This document shows, piece after piece, positions 32,545 to 41,272 of a stretch of DNA of 64,000 bases. Numbering within the stretch: the stretch's first letter is position 1; the number at the start of each line of letters is the position of its first letter. Made by a program: the position numbers and the translations under genes. The stretch spans positions 2,206,501 to 2,270,500 of the forward strand of contig NZ_CP156891.1 of the NCBI RefSeq assembly GCF_019249795.2, read 5' to 3'. The stretch comes from Segatella copri (GTDB lineage Bacteria > Bacteroidota > Bacteroidia > Bacteroidales > Bacteroidaceae). Under the pieces are notes generated by a model, which saw only the letters and a program-made list of their open reading frames with translations, was not told the origin of the DNA and searched no databases.

Positions 32545-34686
32545 TTACTTTGCATTGATCTCCTTCAAGAGGCGGTCTGCGTGTCCCCACTTATCCATCA
32601 GGTAGAGCACGTAGCGAATATCCACACCGATGCAGCGAGCCAGGCGCTTGTCGAAGTTGATGTCAGAACTGAGGCTGTCCCAGTTGCCATCGAAAGCAAG
32701 ACCAATCAACTCACCCTTGCCGTTGAACATAGGGCTACCAGAGTTACCGCCGGTAATATCGTTGTTGGTAAGGAAGCAGAGCTGCATCTTGCCAGTCGTC
32801 TTATCCTGATACTTGCCGAAATCCTTCTCAGAGAGAAGCTCGTGCATGATAGGCTCAGCGTAGTAATCGATTACCTTATCGCCCTGCTTCATCTTCTCAA
32901 CGAGGCTCTCGGCTGTGGTATAATAGCCTGATGGCTTGCCACCGAGGTCGAAACCGCCTACCTGACCGTAGCTCAATCGCATGGTGAAGTTGGCGTCGCT
33001 GTAGTGAGGCATGTCTTCCTCCATACGGAGCTTGGCAGCACAGAGATACTTCTCCTGCTCAGCGATGCTGTCGTTGATGCTGCCCATCTGAGCAGCGAAA
33101 TCTGCAAATACATCGTTCAGATCCATACCGAAGCTTACGCCTGGATCCTTCTCATATCCCTTCTTGTTGAAATAGAGCTTGGCGCCCTTCTTCATGATGA
33201 GCGACTTCTCCCAGAGATAATCCACATACTTGGCGTAGTTGCCGCCAAACTCAGTGTCGATGGTCTTGTAGAACTTAGGCAACCACTTGGCATCTACGTG
33301 CTCCTTGTAGTTCTTCAGAAGGGTAGCGAGCACTTCCTTATCGAGCGCCATATCCCATTCTGCAGAGTTATCTTCAAACTCATGATACTGCTTCTTCTTG
33401 TTCTTCTCAGGACCCTTCACCTCCATGTCGGTCTGGAGCTTGATGGCACGGGTAGAGAACTCGATGTTGCTTCTTCTTGTGAAAGATTCAGCGAAGTTGG
33501 TCCAGGCGTATTTCACGTCAGCGCTCTCCTTGTAGAGCTTGGCGAGCTTGTCGAAATCTACCTTGTGGGCGAGGTCGTTGGCAGCCTTGGCTGTATCCTG
33601 CCAAGCACGGAGACGGGTTTCGTACTCACGCTTTAGATTCACGATGCCGATAGAGTCGATACACTTGTTCATACCGATGGCATTCTTCCAGTAGTTGGAA
33701 GAGCTGGCGTACTTGCTGTCGTACTTAATGCGGACAGCCTCGTCGGCACGCATGTGCTTCTGCATCACCTCCTGCTTTACGCCACGAACCTGGGCACGAG
33801 GCGCATTCTCAGCATCGCGCATGGTCTGGATTCCGTAGCTTGAAAGATAGCGCTCTGTGCTGCCTGGGTAACCCATGGTCATCGCATAGTCGCCATCCTT
33901 ATAACCCTGGAGAGAAACCTGAGCCCAACGCTTTGGCTTGTAAGGCACATTATCCTTGCTGTAGGCAGCAGGACCATTGGTCTTAGGGTCGGCATAGATG
34001 CGGAATACAGAGAAGTCGCAGGTCTGGCGAGGCCACATCCAGTTGTCTGTATCGCCACCAAACTTACCCATAGACTTTGGTACGGTGAAAACCAGACGCA
34101 GGTCGGTGAAGTCGCGGTAAGTAGTAGCGTACCACTTGTTGCCCTCGTAGAAAGGCTGAACGGTGATATGGAGGGTAGAATCGTTCTTCTTCGCCTCTTT
34201 AGTCATCTCGTTCTCCAGAGAATCGATGAGTTCATCGCGCTTCTTGTTGTCGAGTTTCTCGTATCCGAGGCTCATCACCTTATCGGTTACATCCTTCTGT
34301 TCAACCATAAAGCTGACGAACATATTCTCGTTAGGCAATTCCTCTGCGTAAGATTTAGCAAAGAAACCGTTGAGCATATAGTCGTGCTCCACGGTAGAGT
34401 GGCTTCTGATAGCCTCGAAACCGCAATGGTGGTTGGTAAATACCAAACCGTCTGGAGAAACGACTACGCCTGAGCAATAGCCCGAGAAGTTAACCACAGC
34501 ATTCTTCAAGGCGTTCTCGCCGTTGTAGAGCTGGTCGTAAGTCATACTGAAGCCTTCGCGCTGCATCATCTCATACGCAGCGTTAGGCAAGTTGTAAATT
34601 GTCCACATTCCCTCGTCAGCGTGAGCGGTGTTGATTCCGCAGAACGCCATGATAGAGGCGATAAGGACCGTTGCTTTTTTCTTCAT
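32545..34686 (-). CDS. S46 dipeptidyl peptidase, DPP7-like
   Basis: S46 peptidases remove dipeptides from the N-terminus of oligopeptides in the periplasm of asaccharolytic and gut Bacteroidota. The 713-residue protein has a signal peptide (ending TAHA), the catalytic His in FTNHHCGF (86-87) and the catalytic Ser in TGGNSGSP (Ser649). The S1-pocket residue 18 positions after the Ser is Gly667 (LAFDGNW). In Porphyromonas this position is Gly in DPP7 (hydrophobic P1) and Arg in DPP11 (Asp/Glu P1), so DPP7-type specificity is inferred. Its start lies 33 bases after a fragment of a Fic-like gene. Confidence 0.94.
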   Translation of the reverse strand: MKKKATVLIASIMAFCGINTAHADEGMWTIYNLPNAAYEMMQREGFSMTYDQLYNGENALKNAVVNFSGYCSGVVVSPDGLVFTNHHCGFEAIRSHSTVEHDYMLNGFFAKSYAEELPNENMFVSFMVEQKDVTDKVMSLGYEKLDNKKRDELIDSLENEMTKEAKKNDSTLHITVQPFYEGNKWYATTYRDFTDLRLVFTVPKSMGKFGGDTDNWMWPRQTCDFSVFRIYADPKTNGPAAYSKDNVPYKPKRWAQVSLQGYKDGDYAMTMGYPGSTERYLSSYGIQTMRDAENAPRAQVRGVKQEVMQKHMRADEAVRIKYDSKYASSSNYWKNAIGMNKCIDSIGIVNLKREYETRLRAWQDTAKAANDLAHKVDFDKLAKLYKESADVKYAWTNFAESFTRRSNIEFSTRAIKLQTDMEVKGPEKNKKKQYHEFEDNSAEWDMALDKEVLATLLKNYKEHVDAKWLPKFYKTIDTEFGGNYAKYVDYLWEKSLIMKKGAKLYFNKKGYEKDPGVSFGMDLNDVFADFAAQMGSINDSIAEQEKYLCAAKLRMEEDMPHYSDANFTMRLSYGQVGGFDLGGKPSGYYTTAESLVEKMKQGDKVIDYYAEPIMHELLSEKDFGKYQDKTTGKMQLCFLTNNDITGGNSGSPMFNGKGELIGLAFDGNWDSLSSDINFDKRLARCIGVDIRYVLYLMDKWGHADRLLKEINAK

Positions 34687-34719
34687 TACTTGTTTTTGTT
34701 TTCTATTTATATTATGATG

Positions 34720-35384
34720 TTATTTATTCTTTTTCTCATACCATTCTTTCCAAGTCTTTGCCTGTTCTGTCATTCGATATTGCTGGCGTGGATGTCTTGG
34801 GGTGTTTGGATATTTCATCTCCAAGGCTCCTTCGGCTAGGGCTGGGGTAATGTATTCTTTTCTAAATCTGGTTCTGTTCTTTAATCCAAACAGGTTCATT
34901 ATATCGCCGATGGATAGATAATCTTTATTTATACGTATTATGAGTTCTTCTACTTGGGACGAACTTGGGACGAACTTGGGACAAGCTTGGGACATTTTCT
35001 TCTCCTTCTTTATTTATGAAGTTGTTTTTCTGTCCACTTCCTGTTTGAGAATTTAAGTTCGGCTGCTCTTTCCAATCATCAGTCGGCCGGATATGCAAAT
35101 ACCTGTTCTTGAGAACCCAACTATCTTTTAGGAGTAAGTTCCTGAAGAAACGAACCAGGTAGATAGGAGAATAATCTAAGCCTTTCTGAATGTTTCGATA
35201 GTTGGCACGAACCAGGGCATTGCGGAAATACCAGGAATGCTTGGCAAACATTTCGTTGTTCCCGCAAGCGCTTGAATTGAGCTAAGCACTCCTCCAGCGA
35301 AAGCGGATGCTCTCGCCAATAAGCCATGCTCTTTTGCATCTGGGCATTGACTTTCTTGTGATAATCGTTCAGTTGTATCTCCAT
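34720..35384 (-). pseudogene. fragmented Fic-like gene with 11-base repeat
   Basis: Three minus-strand pieces belong together. 35384 to about 35265 encodes MEIQLNDYHKKVNAQ and ends near EECLAQF. About 35265 to 34950, in another frame, encodes EMFAKHSWYFRNALVRANYR and LVRFFRNLLLKDSWVLKNRY, typical of the C-terminal part of Bacteroidota Fic proteins. 34995-34720, in a third register, encodes a winged helix (IINRINKDYLSIGD-like, FRKEYITPALAEGALEM). The HxFxxGNGR AMP-transfer motif is not visible. The second break lies at four tandem 11-base units (34950-34993). A TAACTTTG promoter (minus, 35428-35421) remains upstream. I read it as a decaying or phase-variable gene. Confidence 0.72.
34950..34993 (-). 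repeat. four 11-base tandem repeats in coding sequence
   Basis: The units on the minus strand are GTCCCAAGCTT, GTCCCAAGTTC, GTCCCAAGTTC and GTCCCAAGTAG. A change of one unit shifts the frame. Confidence 0.92.
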
Positions 35385-35431
35385 CCATTTATGTATTATA
35401 TTGTTAGAATATTACGTTTGCAAAGTTACGA

Positions 35432-35971
35432 CTATTTCCCGAATTTTCCAAGGCTTCGCTTGATTTTCTTCATAATTTGCTTTTTTGCCGATAACATTCC
35501 TGGTGATAGAACCTCCTGCTCCAGCATATCCAGGGCCATTCTTAACTCTTCGAGGAGTTCGGGATAGTACTTCATCTGCTCGTAGGCGAGCTTCATGCAG
35601 TAGCAGCGGATGGCGTAGGGCTGGGAACAGGCTGTAATCTTGGCGATGCAGAAATCGATGAAATCAGAACGGAGTGATTCTTCCTCGAAAGGCTGACGGA
35701 GAAGGAGTTGAAGCATCAGGCGGCGCCTGGTCTCATTCTTCTCTACGAGAACCCTATCAATCAGGTCATCGTGCTTCTGAAAGAGCCAAGGGTTGTTGGT
35801 TTCATCGAAATGGGTTAAAGCCCAAAGCGCATTGAACGATACGCGGTCGTTTTCATCGAAGGTGAGTTGGTAAAGCTCTTCCTTCCGGTGGTCGTTCTCC
35901 TTACCTTGTGTCATGATGCATATCTTGTTGATATCGTTCATATTGATCTTGTCCTGTAGTATCTTTCTCAT
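35432..35971 (-). CDS. HEAT/ARM-like helical protein, unknown function
   Basis: The 179-residue protein is almost all alpha-helical, with repeated pairs such as DENDRVSFNALWALTHFDET and NETRRRLMLQLLLRQPF, suggesting HEAT-type repeats. No catalytic motif or signal peptide is present. The -7 element TATCTTTG (minus, 36011-36004) puts the ATG 26 bases after the start of transcription. A 16-base direct repeat flanks that promoter. Confidence 0.6.
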   Translation of the reverse strand: MRKILQDKINMNDINKICIMTQGKENDHRKEELYQLTFDENDRVSFNALWALTHFDETNNPWLFQKHDDLIDRVLVEKNETRRRLMLQLLLRQPFEEESLRSDFIDFCIAKITACSQPYAIRCYCMKLAYEQMKYYPELLEELRMALDMLEQEVLSPGMLSAKKQIMKKIKRSLGKFGK

Positions 35972-35981
35972 GCTCTTTATT

Positions 35982-36030
35982 TTTTATGAGGGAATAATCG
36001 TTGCAAAGATATACTTTTATGAGGGAATAA
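35982..36030 (-). promoter_or_regulatory. promoter flanked by 16-base direct repeats
   Basis: TTTTATGAGGGAATAA occurs at 35982-35997 and 36015-36030, 33 bases apart, on either side of the minus-strand -7 element (36011-36004). The two copies would cover roughly -33 to -18 and +1 to +15. Confidence 0.7.
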
Positions 36031-36130
36031 CGAAAAGGAAGATTACTTTTTTGAGAATTCTCGGACTATTTCTTGTTTTTGATGTATAAAATGGGAGAAA
36101 AAGTCAAGTTGAACAATCGATGGATTCATT

Positions 36131-36221
36131 GTTGTACGTCTAAAGGTTTATAGTTGTACAACTGAAGGGTGTGTAGTCGTACAACTATAGGGGGTATTGT
36201 TGTACGATTAAAAGGTGTTGT
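36131..36221. repeat. four degenerate 23-base tandem units
   Basis: Each unit has the form WGTYGTACRAYTRWARGG plus 4-5 bases, at a step of 22-23 bases. The core GTAC is self-complementary. Confidence 0.75.
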
Positions 36222-36297
36222 CACTAGGCTCGGCAGACCTGCTGACTGCAGTGAGCAGACCTGCTGACTAGGCTCAGCAGAGCTGCTGAGCCTAGTG
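36222..36297. repeat. nested palindromes of CTGCTGAG type
   Basis: Outer arms CACTAGGCTCGGCAG (36222-36236) and CTGCTGAGCCTAGTG (36283-36297) match at 14 of 15 positions. Inside lie two copies of GCAGACCTGCTGACT 22 bases apart (36233, 36255) and a perfect 22-base palindrome at 36271-36292. Confidence 0.8.
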
Positions 36298-36575
36298 GCA
36301 ACTTTCTAGAAGCAGTCTCCTTGAACTCCATATTCTATCTCTTTGAACCTGATCAGACGTCTTCTTTCACTTACGGAGCCGTATCCTTCAGCTTGCTCAG
36401 TCATATTCTTCAGCTCATTCAGTCGTCTCGTTTCGTTCACTCAGCCGTTTGCTTTAGCTCTTACAGGGCGCCTTGCTGGCTGCTATTATATTCTGGGTAT
36501 TGCTCGGGACCAGGAACATTGGGTCCTTTTGTCTATTCTTGAACCGCATGCGAAGGTTCTGTATAATATAAACAA

Positions 36576-36614
36576 AAGAAGTCCGTGGACTTACACATTG
36601 TCCACGGACTTCTT
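36576..36614 (-). terminator. terminator of the flippase gene
   Basis: AAGAAGTCCGTGGAC (36576-36590) and GTCCACGGACTTCTT (36600-36614) are perfect 15-base arms with a 9-base loop, directly after the flippase stop. Confidence 0.88.
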
Positions 36615-36642
36615 GGAATATAATCTCAATGATTGGAATCTC

Positions 36643-38106
36643 TTACTTTCTAAAGTACTTTCCCACCACTGGCAGACTCTTCAATGGGAAATCCTTCTTC
36701 ACGAGATAAGCGGCGAAGATGAGGATGAGCACCGTGTTGATGAGGCAGGCAATTCCACTGGAGAAGTATCTGTTAGCCTCGGTCATTCCTGCGAAGAGGA
36801 TGAGGGCGAGAACCACATAAATCATAATCTCCTTCACCGGATAGTTGATAGGATACTTCTTCTGACCCACAAAGTAGGAGAGCAGCATGGCTGTTCCATA
36901 TCCAGCGAAGCCAGCCCAGGCACAGGCGATGTAACCATAAACTGGTACGAAGATAACGTTGATGGCTATCAATACCGCACAACCGATGCCTGAGAAGTAA
37001 GCACCCCAGATGGTCTTGTCGATGAGCTTGTACCAGAAACTGAGGTTGAAATATACTCCCATCATGATTTCGGCAGCCATTACGATAGGCACTACCTTCA
37101 AACCATCCCAGTAGTCGCGACCGATGATATGGCGCAATACATCCAGATAACCTACTACCACCAGGAAGGCGAGCAGGGTGAAGATGACGAAATATTTCAT
37201 CGCCGAAGCGTAAGTCTGTCGGTTGTCCTTATCCTTTGCCTTGCCGAATACGAATGGCTCGTAAGCATAGCGGAAAGCCTGTGTAATCATCGCCATGATC
37301 ATCGCAATCTTGCTGGCTGCTCCGTAGATTCCGAGCTGCGCATGCGCATCGCCCTTCTCATAGATGTAAGGGAAGAGAATCTTGTCGGCTGTCTGGTTCA
37401 GAATACCGGCAATACCGAGCACGAGGATTGGCCAGCTGTAGCCCAGCATCTTCCTGACGAGCACCTTACATTCGCTCCAGGAGCATTTCTCGCCCATGAA
37501 TCCTTCCTTCAGTTCCTTGTAGAAACAGAAGGTGATGGAGGCGGTACAAACCAGGTTGATGTAGAAAGCATAACCCACATCGTGACCATCCATGATGACG
37601 TAGTAAACCAGGTTGAGCGCAATGTTCAGACCGATGAAGAGCAACTTGAAGGCAGCAAACTTCAATGGGCGCTTCTTGTATCTGAGGTAAGCGAACGGGA
37701 TGCACTGGAAGGCATCAATAGCCACGGTTACGAACATGGTCCATACATAAGCCGGATGGTCGGCGTAGCCCATCGCATCGCTCAAAGGCGTGATGAAGAG
37801 GAATACCAGGGCGATGAAGAGTAGGGAAGTGAAGCCCACCATGCTCAATACCGTGTGATAAACCTTTTCTGAGTTTTCTCCTTCCTTGTTGACAAAACGG
37901 AAGAAGGTGGTCTCCATTCCGTAGGTCAGGATAACGAGGAGTAACGCCGTATAGGCGTACATGTTGGTGATGACACCATAACCACCACTTGCGGCGCTGA
38001 TCTTTGCCGTATAGAGTGGTACAAGCAGATAGTTGAGGAATCTGCCGATGATACTGCTCAAACCATAGATGGCGGTATCCTTTGCGAGTGATTTTAAACT
38101 TGCCAT
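36643..38106 (-). CDS. oligosaccharide flippase family protein (Wzx-like)
   Basis: The 487-residue protein has about 12-14 membrane helices and opens MASLKSLAKDTAIYGLSSII followed by GRFLNYLLVPLYT, the usual start of MOP-superfamily polysaccharide flippases, which move lipid-linked sugar units across the inner membrane. PYLRYKKRP-like basic loops fit that role. No glycosyltransferase genes lie beside it, so it may be a stand-alone flippase. It lies 101 bases after the SpmAB-like gene; a CACAGAT half-repeat is in the gap. Confidence 0.88.
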   Translation of the reverse strand: MASLKSLAKDTAIYGLSSIIGRFLNYLLVPLYTAKISAASGGYGVITNMYAYTALLLVILTYGMETTFFRFVNKEGENSEKVYHTVLSMVGFTSLLFIALVFLFITPLSDAMGYADHPAYVWTMFVTVAIDAFQCIPFAYLRYKKRPLKFAAFKLLFIGLNIALNLVYYVIMDGHDVGYAFYINLVCTASITFCFYKELKEGFMGEKCSWSECKVLVRKMLGYSWPILVLGIAGILNQTADKILFPYIYEKGDAHAQLGIYGAASKIAMIMAMITQAFRYAYEPFVFGKAKDKDNRQTYASAMKYFVIFTLLAFLVVVGYLDVLRHIIGRDYWDGLKVVPIVMAAEIMMGVYFNLSFWYKLIDKTIWGAYFSGIGCAVLIAINVIFVPVYGYIACAWAGFAGYGTAMLLSYFVGQKKYPINYPVKEIMIYVVLALILFAGMTEANRYFSSGIACLINTVLILIFAAYLVKKDFPLKSLPVVGKYFRK

Positions 38107-38172
38107 TATCTTTCTTAATGTTGAATGTTAAGTGTTAAATGTTAAATTGGGCTTGCGCTGTCATTCAAAGAT

Positions 38173-38202
38173 TATCTGTGTAAATCTGTGAAATCTGTGG
38201 GA
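38173..38202. repeat. single arm of the CACAGAT-type palindrome
   Basis: This 29-30 base stretch (ATCTGTG, AAATCTGTG, AAATCTGTGGGA units) matches one arm of the element found inside the M16 gene, with one extra base. No partner arm is present. Confidence 0.75.
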
Positions 38203-38207
38203 GACTC

Positions 38208-39437
38208 TTATCCGAAGAATAAATATGCTATAGCGATAGCTGCGATGACTCCTGCCAAATCGGCGAGCAAGCCGCAAGCCACGGCGTGGCGGGTATTCCT
38301 GATGCTTATGCTTCCGAAATATACTGCCAATATATAGAAGGTGGTATCGGTGGAACCCTGGAAGATGCAGCTCAATCTGCCCACAAACGAATCAGGACCA
38401 TAGTTCTTCATCGCCTCCAGCATCATGCCTCGTGCACCACTTCCCGACAGCGGTTTCATGATGGCGGTAGGCAGGGCGCCTACGAAATCGGCATTCAAGC
38501 CGCATTGTTCTACCGACCACGAAATGCCTTGAATCACCATATCCATCGCTCCCGAAGCACGGAACACGCCGATGCCCACAAGGATAGCTACGAGATAAGG
38601 GATAATCTTCACCGCAGTAGTAAAACCTTCCTTCGCTCCCTCGATAAATGCATCATAAACATTCACTTTCTTCCAGAAACCAGCCAGGATGAAGCAGAGG
38701 ATGATGCTCAGGAGAATCATGTTAGAAGCCAAGGTGGTAACCGTGTTCATCGTATCCTTGTTCATCTGTCCGAATCCCCAGATGATGATGCCTACGAAGG
38801 CGCACATTCCCAACAGAGTTGCGAGCAATACCGGCTGCAGGATGTTGATGCGCTGCCAGAGCGAAGTGATGATGATTCCGGCAAGCGTAGCCACGAGCGT
38901 AGCCATCAGAATAGGGATGAAGACATCCGTAGGCTGGGCTGCTCCATAGGAGGCACGGAAGGCGAGGATGGTGGTAGGGATGATGGTGAGTCCAGAGGTG
39001 TTCAGAACCAGGAACATAATCATCGGGTTCGTTGCCGTATCCTTCTTCGTGTTGAGCTCCTGCATCTGTTGCATCGCTTTCAATCCGGTAGGCGTTGCCG
39101 CATTATCGAGTCCCAGCATATTCGAAGCGATATTCATGAAGATGCTTCCCATCACCGGATGGTTCTTCGGAATATCGGGGAAGAGACGGGTGAAGACCGG
39201 GCTGAGCGCTCTTGCCAACACATTCACAACTCCCGCCTTCTCTCCAATCTTCATGATGCCAAGCCAGAGGGCGAGCACGCCCGTAAGTCCGAGAGAAATC
39301 TCGAAGGCATTCTTGGATGAGTCGAAGGTGGAATCTACAATCTTCTGGAAGATAGTCGTATCTCCCATTGCCAATCCGATGAGTGCGAAGATGAACGCAA
39401 TCACGAAAAATGCTATCCAAATGTAATTTAAAACCAT
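38208..39437 (-). CDS. fused spore-maturation-type (SpmA-SpmB) membrane protein
   Basis: The 409-residue protein has about 10 membrane helices in two homologous halves, each with a nucleoside-recognition Gate domain. The first has NIASNMLGLDNAATPTGLKA, the SpmA signature; the second has GALPTAIMKPLSGSGARGMM, the SpmB signature. Bacillus uses SpmA and SpmB for spore core dehydration. Non-sporing Bacteroidota keep a fused form whose substrate is unknown, with transport of a small solute the usual guess. The YhcG gene ends 18 bases upstream. Confidence 0.92.
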   Translation of the reverse strand: MVLNYIWIAFFVIAFIFALIGLAMGDTTIFQKIVDSTFDSSKNAFEISLGLTGVLALWLGIMKIGEKAGVVNVLARALSPVFTRLFPDIPKNHPVMGSIFMNIASNMLGLDNAATPTGLKAMQQMQELNTKKDTATNPMIMFLVLNTSGLTIIPTTILAFRASYGAAQPTDVFIPILMATLVATLAGIIITSLWQRINILQPVLLATLLGMCAFVGIIIWGFGQMNKDTMNTVTTLASNMILLSIILCFILAGFWKKVNVYDAFIEGAKEGFTTAVKIIPYLVAILVGIGVFRASGAMDMVIQGISWSVEQCGLNADFVGALPTAIMKPLSGSGARGMMLEAMKNYGPDSFVGRLSCIFQGSTDTTFYILAVYFGSISIRNTRHAVACGLLADLAGVIAAIAIAYLFFG

Positions 39438-39454
39438 ATTCTGTTTATGCTTTC

Positions 39455-40567
39455 TTAATCGTTGTTATTGCTAGTGGAATTCTTTGTGGATTGCTCTTTC
39501 ATTTCGAGTAAAGTTCGCTCATATACCTCTTGTAGCTGGTAACTTGCAACACCTAATGGAGTGGTAATGCCTCTTAAAGCCCACTCAACAACAGATGAAT
39601 CTTTGTCTTTGCATAGCAGAATACCAATGCTAGGGTTATCTCCTTCGTCTTTTAAAAGTTCGTCGGCTGCTGCAACATAAAAGTTAAGTTTGCCAACAAA
39701 CTCTGGCATGAAATCAACCACTTTTAGCTCAATCACAACATAACATTTGAGTTTGGTATGATAGAATACCATGTCGGGGAAGTATGATTTTCCACTTGGT
39801 GTGGTAAGTTCCATTTGTCGCCCAACATAAGCAAAACCTTTGCCCAGTTCGAGTAAAAAACGAGTAATGTTTTGAGCCAGCTTATCCTCTAGGTCCTTTT
39901 CCGAGAAGTCGCCAGCCATGGATAAGAAATCTAATTTATAAGGGTCTTTGAGCATCTCGTTAGCCAAGGCTTTCTGTGGCGCAGGGAGTGTGGACTCAAA
40001 GTTATTCAAGGCTTTTCCCTTTTGCTCATAAAGATGGGCTTCGATAATATGTTCTAACTCATTACGACTCAAATTGCCTTCAATCACTTGGTTGAGATAG
40101 AATATTGCCTCCAATATGGTCTTGCATTTTGAGACAATGACAGTCTGATGCCTCCAGGGTACACGAAGCAAAATCGCAGGCATAGGAACGCTAGTACTTT
40201 CTAAGGTTTCTAATTTTGTACCAGCTTGGTACAAAAAATCATTTTGCGAAGAATAGAAGAGATACCACTTGCGTATTTTATAAAGATTTGACCAAGAAAA
40301 ACCTTCTACATTTGGAAATGCAGAACGCAAGTCCAAACTAAGCTGTTTTATAAAATTAGTGCCCCACTTATATAGCTTTTGCTTGTTACAAATGTCTTCT
40401 CCCAAGCTCCAATAAAGCTTGTGCAACTCTTCATTGACTTTGATAGCCGCTTTGAGTTGGGCGATGCGAATACGACCTTTCAAATCGGAGAGCCACTTCA
40501 CATAGTTGCTATCCGACATAATAGATTCGCTATTCACGAATTGGGGTATGCTATTCTTTTCTGCCAT
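39455..40567 (-). CDS. YhcG-type PD-(D/E)xK nuclease-domain protein (DUF1016)
   Basis: The 370-residue protein has the YhcG N-terminal helical domain (SLGEDICNKQKLYKWGTNFI, GFSWSNLYKIRKWY) and the C-terminal nuclease domain with YFPDMVFYHTKLKCYVVIELK, giving the Asp and ExK active site. YhcG proteins are widespread, are often found on mobile DNA or near restriction systems, and are presumed nucleases of unknown target. It is followed closely by the SpmAB gene. A divergent structured RNA candidate lies upstream. Confidence 0.92.
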   Translation of the reverse strand: MAEKNSIPQFVNSESIMSDSNYVKWLSDLKGRIRIAQLKAAIKVNEELHKLYWSLGEDICNKQKLYKWGTNFIKQLSLDLRSAFPNVEGFSWSNLYKIRKWYLFYSSQNDFLYQAGTKLETLESTSVPMPAILLRVPWRHQTVIVSKCKTILEAIFYLNQVIEGNLSRNELEHIIEAHLYEQKGKALNNFESTLPAPQKALANEMLKDPYKLDFLSMAGDFSEKDLEDKLAQNITRFLLELGKGFAYVGRQMELTTPSGKSYFPDMVFYHTKLKCYVVIELKVVDFMPEFVGKLNFYVAAADELLKDEGDNPSIGILLCKDKDSSVVEWALRGITTPLGVASYQLQEVYERTLLEMKEQSTKNSTSNNND

Positions 40568-40723
40568 ATCGTTTACTCTTCTGTTTTATTTGTTGCTTTT
40601 CCAAGCACGGGTGCAAAAGTACAATAAAAATTTCGCATAGCGTGGTTAAATACAGAAAAATCCCTCAGAGAGGGAGGAATTTGATGATTTTTATCCCTCA
40701 ATGAAGATTTTTTGCTTAAAACT

Positions 40724-40754
40724 TTTGCTCTTTCAAACATTATTCGTATATTTG
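40724..40754 (+). promoter_or_regulatory. promoter of the structured RNA candidate
   Basis: TTTG (40724-40727) and TATATTTG (40747-40754) are 19 bases apart, a consensus Bacteroidota promoter, with no coding sequence downstream until 41273. Confidence 0.78.
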
Positions 40755-40760
40755 CCGATG

Positions 40761-41066
40761 ATTCTGAGTAAGGATCACGACATAATGGAAAAGGCGCATA
40801 CTTAGCGCTTTGTTCTTGACTTTCTGAAACTTCGCAAACTTCATGCACTGTCAATGAACATAGCAACGGTAGGTGCTCTCGGGATGTGTTAATTCACATT
40901 CCTTTACTGGTATGGCTTATTGCGTCAAAGCGATAGGTCTTATATCCGTATAGGGAAAAGTGTATACATATCGGCGTGGGCTTCGACGTTGCTCGTTCAA
41001 CAGTGCAGGGCAATGCGAAGGCCTCAGAGAGTGGGACGAGTGACGGGTAAGTTCCCACGCTTTTTT
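40761..41066 (+). ncRNA. candidate structured RNA, about 300 bases
   Basis: A good promoter upstream and a clear terminator at the right end bound about 300 bases without a convincing frame. At the 3-prime end GCGTGGG (40974-40980) pairs with CCCACGC (41054-41060), followed by TTTTTT. Inside, GGGCTTCGACGTTGC (40978-40992) can pair with GCAATGCGAAGGCC (41010-41023). GCTCGT (40991-40996) and ACGAG (41036-41040) offer an alternative pairing. Rod-like pairing with alternatives is reminiscent of 6S-type RNAs, but I cannot assign a family. The 5-prime part (40761-40960) is less structured. Confidence 0.6.
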
Positions 41067-41272
41067 ATTTTGCCGAAACCGAAATCTTAACCCGCCAAGT
41101 CTCGGGAACACCTGGCAAAATGATAATATACCAATGAAACAGAACGATTTTTACTACTTTTGTTAAGCCGAAATCAAGAAATTTCGCTTATGAACCATTA
41201 TGGACTTGATAGTTTCAAATAGAACCACTATCTTTGTCCCCGACATTTAATAACTTTAAAATAGAATAGCGT

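Larger units (their letters stand above)
36045..36642. other. noncoding repeat-rich region
   Basis: No gene is supported. It holds four 23-base tandem units built on TTGTACAACT (36131-36221), then nested palindromes (36222-36297), then at its left-hand gene end a strong terminator (36576-36614). Confidence 0.65.

Noticed and set aside
34925..35251. A complete 108-residue Fic-type AMP transferase
   Set aside because: The HxFxxGNGR motif is missing and the frame begins and ends at breaks; it is only the C-terminal part of such a protein.
40917..41111. A 64-codon minus-strand frame in the noncoding stretch before 41.27 kb
   Set aside because: It overlaps the structured RNA candidate on the other strand, including its terminator, and has no coding-like composition.
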